Assembly (NCBI GenBank): GCA_009829735.1
Contig: CM020619.1
Location: forward strand, 9,104,375-9,168,374
Source: Pyropia yezoensis
Lineage: Eukaryota > Rhodophyta > Bangiophyceae > Bangiales > Bangiaceae
Reading direction: 5' to 3'
DNA length: 64,000 bases
Part shown: in pieces, positions 36,300 through 45,692 of the stretch
Position numbering within the stretch: position 1 is the stretch's first letter
How the letters are laid out: every line of letters begins with the position of its first letter
Translations under genes and position numbers: made by a program
Notes under the pieces: model-generated
Told to the model about the DNA's origin: nothing
Seen by the model: only the letters and a program-made list of their open reading frames with translations
Database searches by the model: none

Positions 36300-38049
36300 C
36301 ACCCTCAAGGAAAGTATCTGTGAACGGGAGCGTTACGCCTCATGGGTGTTTGTTTTGGGTCTAGTACACCATACAAGATCCTGAGGACCAGGAACTTCTG
36401 GCCCTTATAGAAGTTGACGCATGAGGATGAGTTGCTGTATGCACAAGTGGTGCGTGGAGACATCCCGCACTGTCTTGCCGCGTGTAGCATCCCTGACTGG
36501 ACTTTGTCAGATAACAGACCGCAGTTTGTGTCCGTTATGTTCCAATGAGTATTGGACAGGCTGGGGGTAGTCACGCGCTCGGGGCAGGTGTTGAACCCCG
36601 AGGCGCTAGGGAACAAGAAGTACTTGACCCTGTTAGTGGACGTAGTGGTGAGGACCCAGGCTGAAGATGCCTTCTGCAAGTCGCAGAAGGAGGCGCTGGA
36701 CGCCGTGGCGGAGATGCGGTTCTTCGTCGGAGATGGCCTCCTCTTGAGGCGAGGGGCGATCCAGGGGACTGAACAACTTGTTGTCCCCGCAATCCTCAAG
36801 AACATTATCCTTGAGCGGGAGCATAACGCTCCCACAGGTGGACACGTGGGGTCACGTAAACTTTACCAGACCCTGAGCATCCGGTACTACTGGCCCTCTG
36901 TGGTGGTGGACATCTACAGTTGGGTAGTTGCATGCGCAAGTTGTGCCCAGAATCGCCTGATGAAACGGCGGCCTACTACGGCCATGTTGCTGTTCCCGGC
37001 AAAGGAGCCCTTTGCCGCATTGGCCATGGACATCCTTGGGCCCCTGCCATTGACCGAGGATGGCAACCAGTACCTCCTGGTCATCTGCGATCGCTTCACG
37101 AAACTTACGCGAGCGATCCCTCTGGCAGAGATCACGGCCATGTCGGTCGTGTCAGCCTTCCTAGATCACTGGGCTGCCGCGTATGGCATTCCAGACAGTA
37201 CATTGTCGGACAACAGACCGCAATTTGCGTCTGTATTGCTTCAGGGAGTGCTGGATATGTTGGGGGTTCGGGCAAACTATGCCACCCCCTACCACCCACA
37301 AACTAATGGGCAGGTAGAGCGCTTCAACAAAATTATTGTTCGGAAGCTGCGCCACTATGTGAGTGAGCACGTGAGCACGTGGGACCAGTACATTTCTATT
37401 TTTGACTACCGCTTACAACTCACAGGTTCACTCCTCGACGGGGTCGCACCCCTCGCTTTTGTGACTCCGCGCCGTGTGCGGTCTGTTGCTGTACAGCGGC
37501 AGCTCCCAACTAGTGAGGCCGGTGGCGCGACACCTACTCCTACTGAGAGTAAGGTGGAGTTCGCTGATAGGCTTGAGAAGCTCAACCCTGAAGTCAGGGC
37601 TCAGATGGACAAGGCGCAAAAGCGCTACAAGCATACTTTTGACAAGAAGGTGCGTAACACCAAGCACGTCCCCGAGCAGCCAAGTCCTTCGTACGGGTGG
37701 GCGGCCGTTCACCATCGAAAGTGACGATGGGATCCGTACAGTAAACGGACAGGATGTGGTGAAAGTTGCACCACCTCCTCCAGGCGACCCGACTTGGGCG
37801 CGTGCGCTCAAGGTGCGGCGTTTGCCTCCGCTGCCTGCGGCCACCCAGGGCCCGCAGGAGTACGTGTTCGACAAGTTCGTCGATCACGGGTGGGATGAGG
37901 ATACTAACCGCCTCATGTTGAGGGTGCGCTGGTTTGGCTACCGCGCCAGAGATGATACATGGGAATACGTGGAGAACCTCCCCGCTGAGAAGGTCCGGGC
38001 TTACTGCGCCCGGAATGATATCGACCGTGAATGCCCTCCCTCAACGTGA
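36300..38049 (+). pseudogene. Element III: rearranged integrase plus chromodomain
   Basis: At 36300-36560 a compressed integrase scrap is followed by LSDNRPQFVSVMFQ and a stop. It is fused through GGGGGTA to sequence that lies before the integrase in element II (GVVTRSGQVLNPEA). From there an almost intact integrase runs: zinc site REHNAPTGGH/CASC, DDE core with D in AMDILGP, D in SDNRPQ (usual G is R) and E in GQVERFN. Near 37675 about 70 bases are missing compared with element II, which shifts the frame. The chromodomain (EYVFDKFVDH, LRVRWFGY, DDTWEYVENL) follows in the new frame to the stop at 38049. RT and RNase H are absent. Confidence 0.85.
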
Positions 38050-38122
38050 GGAAAGGTCAAGATTCAGTGCCAAGAGAATGCTTCAAGTCGAAGTGGTTGA
38101 CGTGCGCGTCTGAGGAACGAAG

Positions 38123-38608
38123 TTACGGGGGGCGAGTTGCCACCGCGTCCCACGTAAAGGTAGGCATGTCGCCAGGGCCCTCGGTGGCACCCCCGCGCTT
38201 CAACATGTTGTTGAACCGCTGCACGTCCTCGACTTCCTCTTCGTCAAGGAAGGCAGACTGGTCCGTCTTGAAGCCGCATGGGGAGCCGACCCTACGGGAA
38301 GACTTCTCCCGTAGGCGCTCCCAGATGCGAGCCATCGCTGGCCCAACTCGGGCGCAGCGGGTCACTGTCAGGCAGTCCTCGTACAGTGGCCAAGAGGGGT
38401 AAAACCACGTCAAGAGGTCCTCCCGTGGAGGTACGGGGCCTACCTCCGGGGGAGAGCCCGCCGCCGACCCGTCGTCGTGCAGCACAGGCGTCTCATCCCC
38501 CGGGGCTGCTGCGGAGCTCCCGCCGGAAGTCCCGGCGGGTGCTACAACGCGAGGCGTGTCCTCCATGCGGTCGTCGAGAGAGTCAGGCTCCAACCCCGGA
38601 TTCACCAT
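38123..38608 (-). pseudogene. Antisense gene of element III, 3' part deleted
   Basis: The minus strand from ATG 38608 (AMVNPGLEPDSLDDRMED) reads the same protein as the start of the 10.6-12.5 kb antisense gene without a stop over 160 codons: PPEVGPVPPRED, WFYPSWPLYED, FLDEEEVEDVQRFNN and GPGDMPTFTWDAVATRPP. Downstream the remaining 500 codons are gone. The junction falls at GTCGAAGTG, a string present at both breakpoints in element II (near 10487 and 11981). The N-terminal part is therefore better preserved than in element II, and its reading frame is intact up to the deletion. Confidence 0.75.
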
Positions 38609-38906
38609 GGCTCCCCTTAAGTCAGGGGGAGGCAATTCGGTGACAGCTGCCCGAGGCCCGCCTCTACTTGAGGGATACTTAGATCGGAGGAAGACAGGGG
38701 GCCTCCCCAGGTTGGAGTGGCCCAGGGTAAGAGAACGGGGAAGTGCTGTTACGGAAGTGGGAGAACGTGATGGTAAGGTGCGCTAAGGTGAGTGTAAGCT
38801 GCCAAGTGGGCGAGCTTGAAGAGAGGGGCGCTCGACGTGACCGCGTCCACGTCAACGTGACGTGCCGGGGGACAGCGAGTCGCGCCCCCGGCGAGTGCGA
38901 CACGCC

Positions 38907-38914
38907 CTTTTATA
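38907..38914 (-). promoter_or_regulatory. TATA box (TATAAAAG) of the second antisense gene
   Basis: TATAAAAG on the minus strand, 306 bases upstream of ATG 38608, in the same sequence context as 12782-12789. Confidence 0.6.
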
Positions 38915-38948
38915 CCCCCTCACAGGGCCGACCGGGTCGGTCGGAACT

Positions 38949-38961
38949 GAGGAGAGGGGAG
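38949..38961 (+). other. Polypurine tract of LTR D
   Basis: GAGGAGAGGGGAG abuts the LTR start, as at 12824-12836. Confidence 0.7.
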
Positions 38962-39431
38962 TGTGGCAGAACTGGGCCCCACACAGGGGACAGGGCGCGC
39001 CACACGGGGTCGGGAGACAGCTGGTCTGACCCGTTTCTCCCTTTGCATTTGATCTCGAATTTCCCGAAGTCAGGGATACCTTGCTTGATAGTAAATCCAA
39101 CATGGATTTTGAGGGGTTTCTGCGTTTTATCGTCTTGAATTCTCGTGTGGCCCGGTGGGCAGGTGCTAGGGTGCGAGATTCTGAGTGGCGAGATTCTGAG
39201 AGGACCCTGGAGGGATATGGGGAGGGACAGCGGGGCTTGGCCTCGCTTCCCCGTCCCGACCAAGAAACTGCTGGCCCACACACCATCTTCTTGTTTCGTC
39301 GTGGGGGGATTACCCCACAACAGGGATAGCGCTTGTGCGACTTGCACTTCTTCCGGCTCCCCCGACACGGGAGGCAGCCCTTGTGCACGGCCCCAACTTG
39401 GGTGCTGTGTGCGCGAGTGGCTGTTGCCACA
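38962..39431 (+). mobile_element. LTR copy D (3' LTR of element III), 470 bp
   Basis: TGTGGCAGAA...GTTGCCACA, very similar to copy A along its length and preceded by a polypurine tract. Its right flank is TGGCG, which does not match the base flanks of copies B or C, so the original 5' partner is unclear. It abuts the Fanzor-like relic. Confidence 0.85.
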
Positions 39432-41740
39432 TGGCGGACGCCACTGGCGTGGGGTTGCGTGGCCATCCCAGTCTTCGGCCATGGCCAGAGCTGCAAACAG
39501 ACGGCGCAGCAGTGCTGGACGCCATGGCTGGTGTCGGTGGCCGCGCCAACCGTGCCTCTTCCCAGCTGTCTACCGACGGCGTGGCCGTGATGTTGTTTCT
39601 GTCGCGACCCGACACGGCCGTAGAGGCCGAGGCGCGGGCGGTGGCCTGGGCAAAGAAGCTATGCGGCGATGGACGTGTACAGGGCCGCAGCGGCAAAGGC
39701 TTTGCGTCCCTGGTGGGGTTGCTGACGCAGCTCGAGCGGGCTGGTCTGCCATTGGCGCTCGTCCGGTGGCTCCAGATGGTCGGCGGAGACCCGGCACGGT
39801 CTGCCGTATTGTCGGCAGCACCGGGTGAGCGCGTGGCGACGGCAGACCTCCCCGCCCGCCCCGTTGTAGACGCGATGCGCTCCGCGTGGTCCCGCCTCAT
39901 GGGCTTGGACGCGCTCAACCGGGTGGCCGTGGCGAAGCTGCGTGGGGTGGGCGTCCAAGACGGTGTGGCAGCAGACGCAGCTATGCCCGAGGGCCGCGCA
40001 CCCAGTGGGGCTAGGGAGCGGGCGGCGGCGGGCGCCCCAGCTGCAGGGGCGGGGAGAGGGAGGGGCCGCTCCAAGCGACGAGCGTGGCGGTCATCACCTG
40101 CGGGGAGCGATGATGCGGCGGCGGTGGCCCCGGCGGCGGCAGGTGAGGCGGCGGCGGGTGCGACGCCCCCCCAGGCGAAGACCTACAAGACGGCCAGCCC
40201 CGGCAGTGGCCACGGGTGTGTGCGGCGTGGGCCGTAGGCGTCGATCCGACGGGGCCGCCGCTCCCAGCTCGCCACTCCGGTGCGGCGTGTGCTGGGTCGC
40301 ACGTGCCTGTCCCGGTGGACTGTGCCCCGTCACGAGGCGGAAAAGGTGGCACGGTGGCTGGTGGACCCCACTGCCGCGGCGGGCAGCGGTAGCAACACCA
40401 CCCCAGACTCGCCGCTGCAAGACCGGGTGGACGCGCTGCCCCGACGCAAGGGGTGTCGTCGACTGGCACCTGTCCCCGGCCTTCGCTACAGCCGCAGCGC
40501 CGCCCACTTTCGCGATGCCGGCGGCGGTAGCTTTCTGGCCCGTGCGTGGAAGTAGTGGCGGGCACGCAGCGGTACTGTGGCGGGCCTGGTGGCGGCGGCG
40601 GAGGGACCGGTGGCGGGGGCGGGTGACGCAAGCGGTGTCGCTGTGCAACTACCGACCGTCGACCTGGCAGCAGCACACGACACGATGCATACCGGCGACG
40701 ACGGCAAACACCTGCAGGCAACGCTTGAGTGGGCCGCCCGTCGCGACACGGTCGCGTACGGCCAGCGATTTGACGCCAAAGCCACGCGACACCTGCGGGC
40801 GGCACGTGTGCGCAAGGCCATCCAGCGCGGCCGCTCTGCTGCCTCGGAGGCGCGGGACCTAACCGGCGGCCTCCTTCGCTAGGTCCGTGGCGGCGGCGCG
40901 GTCGTCGTGGCCATGGGCAGCGAGCGCGTGCGCGGCGGGGACGCCTGGCTCCGCCGCTACCTCCGACGGCTGTGCTGGTTTGACGACCAGGACGAGTTCA
41001 ACACGAGCCAGGCGTGCTCAGAGTGTCACGACAAGATGGTGCTCATCCACTCGACGGGCAACTCCCCCCCCAAAAGCTCTGGAGAGCTGTATGGGCCACC
41101 CATCGGCCCGCCGCCGTAGACACGGCGTGTGCGGGTGGCGCCCGGCTCAGGTCAGGGGCGGCCAAAGCGGGCCCTCCCCTCTACTACCCACGTGACGCGC
41201 CGAGGGGTGGACCCCGACACCTACTGGGCGGCCGTCCGAGCAACTGTCCGCGCTGCTGCTGTGGCGCGGCGCGCGGCCGCGCTGGTCGCCTGTGCCGTCG
41301 AGTACTGCGCCGTCTATGCCGACCCGAGGCGGGTGCGCGAGTGGGCGGCCAAGGGCTGCTACACGTGCTCTCTCGCGGCCCCACAAGTCCCGGGTCACCC
41401 AGCGCCACACCCGCCCGTGCTTCGCAACCGGGATGACGTTGCGGCCCGCAACATGGCGTGGGTGGCCGCTCGTCGTCTCACGGGTACCGACAAGTGGCCT
41501 TTCAAGCGCTCATTTGGTATGAGGTGGGCCTGGGCGAAAAAGCGCCCACCAAGTGGTGTTCCCGTCCCGCCTGTACGCCGCACCCGTGCGACTACGCGGT
41601 TCGACGTATGGCCCGTGCTGGCTGCAGACAAACACTGTCGGCGACGGTGGTGGCGTTGGTGGTGGTGGCGGCGGGGACGGCGAGAACGGCGCGAACGGCG
41701 AGGACGGCGACGACGGCGAGGACGGCGAGGACGGCGGTGA
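39432..41740 (+). pseudogene. Fanzor-like (eukaryotic TnpB/OMEGA) nuclease relic
   Basis: Fanzors are RNA-guided RuvC nucleases of eukaryotic mobile elements. One frame runs from the LTR edge to TGA 41738-41740, broken only by TAG at 40235, 40553, 40880 and 41117. Family features in order: STDGVAVMLFLSRPD (about 39570; Fanzor proteins have TDGVS-type motifs before RuvC), HFRDAGG (about 40508), LPTVDLAAAHDTM with a basic helix RHLRAARVRKAIQRGRSA, VVVAMGSERV (RuvC-II strand, about 40899), DEFNTSQACSECH (40991-41029) with the glutamate Fanzors use and the first CxxC, GCYTC (about 41356; second CxxC), and RNRDDVAARNMAWVA (41423 on; RuvC-III Asp). RuvC-I is uncertain: GGDPARSAVLSAA (39780s) or, in another frame, AVGVDPTG (about 40230). 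The N-terminus is cut by LTR D, so it is inactive as read. Confidence 0.65.
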
Positions 41741-43038
41741 TGGTGGCGGTGGCGGTGGCGGTGGCGGTGGGGGGGCTGTCGACAGCGACGCGACGGCGGT
41801 GTCCTCTATGATGCGACGCGGTGCTCCTGGTGGGGAACGGGTGGCGGCGGCCGACAGTTCCGTGGACGGGGTATGTCGGGTGGAAACGGGGGCGACAGAC
41901 GCACCCCGAGGTCTGGTGGACACTGCAAGACGCTAAGACAGCGCACATCTTGCCCGTGACCCTCACCTACCACGGGGTGCGTCAGCCGCCCCCTATTTCG
42001 CCGACGAGCCAATCATGGGTAATTGTCGGCCGTTCACTAGCAGGTTAGACGCCGGCTATTCCCGGGAACCTTCCCTGGGATGAGTCGGATGATTCCCGGA
42101 GGGGTCAGTCTTTCTCCATTGCTGTGACATCCTTTCTTGGGCACGGTGTCTAGTAACCAATGCAGGTCGACCGACCTCTATGGTGCGATCAACGCATGTG
42201 TCAGCATTCGATCGTTGTCACCGACCAATCAGAGGGCGGAATCAAGTTACAATCCTTGGGCTTACGGTCGCCACAAAGGGTGCCCAACAATGGAGAAAGA
42301 CTGTAACCGATAGTTGGGCCTCGCCCGGTGCGCTAAGCCCCCGACGTGTCAGATTACTGCGAAGTCATCACGGTTGTGACTCGAAGTACGCTTCGCTCTC
42401 AGTTTTCCATGTGGATCAAGTACGTCACGATTGATCTTCGCACGGACCTGAGAAGGTCAACCAACTCTCTTCAACGATCGGTCGGTGGAGGAAGCACCAA
42501 TATCGGGTGGATCTACTGTACTGACACAGGAAACGGCAATGTGCTGATTGGCTGCCACCTCGCTGGCCTGATCGGTATCTCGGCTGCTGCACAGATCTCG
42601 GGCGAGGCACAGTGGCACGGCCGGCACTCGCTTGCACCTGCGAGCCAGTGCCTGCTTTGCTCTGTGCGGTGTTTTGGCCACGTTTGCCCGGTGCAGTCGG
42701 TGGAGGCGGGCGCCACCGCAGCGAGGCACCACGGCCGCGTCCTGCCCAGCGCACCGCCAGCGAATCGAGTGGAACCGGCGCCACCTCACCAGTCGTTGGC
42801 AGCTGTGATGGCGTCGTGGGCGTGTGGAGCGTCCTCAGGAAGGCTCTGTACCAGCGCCCCATCGCGACCCCTTTTCTTCGCACTACATACCGCGTCGTCG
42901 CAGTACGAACCTCCCATCCCTCCTCCTGTTGGTGAGACCTCCTCTGGCCGGCCATCCCATTTAGCAGCTTCAAGCCCCCGAAGCCCTCCCCCCTTCCGCT
43001 CTCTCGTCCCCTACCGCTTTGCCTGACGATCGCACGCC
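41741..43038. other. No firm gene; Fanzor 3' flank and RING upstream region
   Basis: At 41640-41775 there is a GGCGANGAC-type repeat coding Gly/Asp. After it one frame reads GYVGWKRGRQTHPEVWWTLQ and HILPVTLTYHGV (about 41868-41985), which looks protein-like, but I cannot name it. From 42.05 to 43.0 kb no motif is seen. Confidence 0.4.
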
Positions 43039-43806
43039 ATGTCTCAGTTCCGCTCGGTCCTCATTGCGGTCGGCACGCTTGCTCCCCTGCTGGCCATTTA
43101 CGGGATTCTCCTGTGGCTCTCCCGACAGCGGCGGCCCGACAACGATGATGCAGACTCTCCCCCCACTGCAGCTGGCGCCGCGGCGGTGCCCTGGGTGGCC
43201 GCCCCCCCGCCGGCGGTGCGGCGGCGGGTGCGCGCCGCACTCGCCCGCCTGACCGTCGCTGCTGCTTCCCCCGCAGAAGGGGGGAGCACTCAGATCGGCA
43301 CCGCCGCAGGTGGCAAGGCGGCGCACGAGGTGGACGAGGAGGCCCCCGTCGACACGGACGCGCTGTGCGTGATATGCCTCGACGGCTGGGACGACCTGCC
43401 GGCGGTGGCAGGCAGAGATGGCGTCCGCGGTGAAGGCGGCGGCGGCGCTGACAAGGGTGGAGGCGGTGGCGGCAACGGCGCGGCCGCAGCACGCACGCGC
43501 CTTCCCTGTGGGCACGCCTTTCACCCGTCGTGCATCCTCCGGTGGGCTGTCAAGGCGCCCCGCTGTCCGCTGTGCAATGACGGCGCGCTAGCCGCCGCTG
43601 CCGCTGCCGCCGCGGGCATGGAGGTGGACGCAGTGGTGCCCGACGATGGCGCCGCCGCGTCGTTGCCGCCTCCGCTGGAAAGCCACACCGCCGCAGGCCT
43701 TGGGACTGGGGGAGGGGCACCCGACGCCCTCCGAGGACATGTTCACCAGCCCCTGGGCACGCTGCATGCGTCCGAGCGGATGGCGGTGGTGAGCTTGGCC
43801 GCATAA
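43039..43806 (+). CDS. Membrane-anchored RING-H2 E3 ubiquitin ligase (ATL-like)
   Basis: A 255-residue single-exon protein. The N-terminal hydrophobic helix (residues about 7-27, VLIAVGTLAPLLAIYGILLW) is followed by a basic stop-transfer patch. The RING-H2 ligands are C110, C113, C157, H159, H162, C165, C176 and C179 (CVIC ... LPCGHAFHPSC ... RCPLC), an eight-ligand set that binds two zincs and recruits an E2. The spacing between the second and third cysteines is enlarged by a Gly-rich insert of about 25 residues. The layout of one TM followed by RING-H2 matches ATL-type ligases, which ubiquitinate membrane or cytosolic targets. The tail after the RING is Ala-rich with no motif. The substrate is unknown. 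Confidence 0.85.
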   Translation: MSQFRSVLIAVGTLAPLLAIYGILLWLSRQRRPDNDDADSPPTAAGAAAVPWVAAPPPAVRRRVRAALARLTVAAASPAEGGSTQIGTAAGGKAAHEVDEEAPVDTDALCVICLDGWDDLPAVAGRDGVRGEGGGGADKGGGGGGNGAAAARTRLPCGHAFHPSCILRWAVKAPRCPLCNDGALAAAAAAAAGMEVDAVVPDDGAAASLPPPLESHTAAGLGTGGGAPDALRGHVHQPLGTLHASERMAVVSLAA

Positions 43807-45239
43807 CCTTCCCTCCAGGCGGCGGCGTGGTTCCTCCCCCGTCGCCCCAGGTGTCCCGTGTGCGCTGGTGCGGTGCCCTGCGGGTTTTGTTGATTTCTTT
43901 TTTCGTAACCCCGGCGTGTTGTCCGCCACGTGCGCGGGAGGGGGGTGCCGGCGGGTGGACTTTTGGCGCAAGCGCATCATCGTCGGGGCAAGCGACGCCG
44001 TTCTCCCCACCACTCTGGGGGGAGGTGCAGAGACGGGCAACAGCAGTTTTCTTTGGCTGCCCGCTTTGCGCCTCGTGGTGGCGGCCGCGTGCCAAGGCGG
44101 GGCGACACGAGACCAACGGGCAACTTGCTGGTGCGCCGCGGCCGCACGGTGGGGCGCCCCGTGCCAAGTTACGCGGTGGCGACAGGGCGCCCATCCGCCT
44201 CGTCGCAGCGAGCAGGGGTGCCCCGGCTGGGCCACGACCGCGCTGCGTGTACCTCGCCCGCTGGCTGGGCTGTCGGCACCCTCACCCAGCGATTTTGCGG
44301 CGTAGCACGACCCACCCTCCCCCGCCCATCGCATCGTGTCGTGGCGTGGTGTGGCGTGGTGTGGCGTAGCGTGGCGATGGGACGTACGGCTGCGGCGGCA
44401 GCCATCCATCGCCTCCCTCTCACAACGCTGGCAGCCGTGCGGATTATTTTTGGTTGCGCGGGTGGCGCTGCCAACTACGCGATCCCGCTTCACGCAGCCG
44501 AGCTCCCCGTTTTGCCGGTTGCCCACCCTGGGGTGACGCTGCGAGGTCGGGGGAGGTGTTTTTCGTGCGCCCTTGCTCTCACACCTGTGTGGAGAGGGAC
44601 GCCATGTGCTGCTTCTTCCACAGCCCCCCCCTCGTGGCAGTTCTCCGTTTCTGCCGCTCCCTTTCGGGAACTGGCCCTAATTTTCCACTCATCCATTCTA
44701 CAAAGCACTTCTTGTCACACGGGGCAGCTGTGGAAGACACGCCTCGTGCCCCACAAAGCGCCGGCCATTGGCAGGCTGTGGACAGATGCAGTCGCGCCGC
44801 GAAGCTGCAACCGTCCCGAAGTGTGCAGTACCATTATCCAACGGAAGGGGCATGATGCTTTTTCGTTGGCGCCAGCCAGACATCTGGTAAAGAGCTGCAC
44901 TATCGCGCGCTCCCCAGTCAGGCGAATCACACTCGGACAGGGCTCAGCACCACCACTTTTCATGTCTCAGGATCACCTCCAGTGCAGGTGGCCTACGAAA
45001 GGAAGCAGCTGCTATTTAGGTATCACCTCTGATCTACGCGCATAACCCCCCAAGAGAACCGCTTGCGCGAACGCACCAGCACCGATTCAGGCGCACAAAA
45101 CCAGCAGCCAGTACCACTGTACATACACTGCTCGCAGCGCATTGGAGGCGCCGCGGCACCCTTGGTGCGCTGTTAAATGCGGGCCAGCCGCCCGAGGTCT
45201 TCCCAGAGAACGAGAGCGACGCCACCCGCCGCAGCGCCT
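43807..45239. other. No gene recognised
   Basis: GC-rich frames on both strands carry no motifs. A GTGGC-type simple repeat lies near 44335-44375. Confidence 0.5.
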
Positions 45240-45692
45240 TCACCAGCTCGACCCTCCCGACGTGTGGTACACGCCCAAATCTGCGTACACCGACGCAGTG
45301 TCACACCCACCCCAGCGGCGGGTAAAGACGTCGTCTTCGTCTGCTACTGCCCGCACATAGGTGGTCACACAGGCCAGAGCAACGGCCTCGGACTCTCCAA
45401 TCTCCGCGGCCACCTCCTCCAAGAACCGCAGCGGGTGGGAGGTCAGACTGACGCTCGACTCCTCGTCATCATCGCCATCAGAAGACACGGACGAGTCCGA
45501 ATAATACGACGAGTATGATGAGTGGTAGGATGAGAGGGCGTCGACGGACACGTTGGCCGACGCGTACTCGACGAGATTCCGCACCGTCTTGTTGATGGCG
45601 CTCTGAGAAGTCGAGTCGTTGTACGTGTACGAGGAGCTAAGAATCCACCGTGCGTGCGTTGGGGGCAGCGGAAGGGTGGTGGTGCACCCCAT
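45240..45692 (-). CDS. Small hypothetical Ser/Asp-rich protein
   Basis: A 150-residue frame from ATG 45692 to TGA 45242-45240. It includes SSYTYNDSTSQSAINKTVRN, a Ser/Tyr run (SSYHSSYSSYYSDSS), an acidic SSDGDDDEESS segment and a helical region RFLEEVAAEIGESEAVALAC. No family is recognised. A minus-strand TATA-like CATATAA lies about 160 bases upstream (near 45851-45857). Composition differs from the poly-Ala/Gly shadows around it, which is why I list it, but expression is unproven. Confidence 0.3.
   Translation of the reverse strand: MGCTTTLPLPPTHARWILSSSYTYNDSTSQSAINKTVRNLVEYASANVSVDALSSYHSSYSSYYSDSSVSSDGDDDEESSVSLTSHPLRFLEEVAAEIGESEAVALACVTTYVRAVADEDDVFTRRWGGCDTASVYADLGVYHTSGGSSW

Noticed and set aside
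34839-39431. Complete intact retrotransposon between LTR B and LTR D
   Set aside because: Flanks do not form a target duplication, RT and gag are missing, and solo LTR C is nested within.
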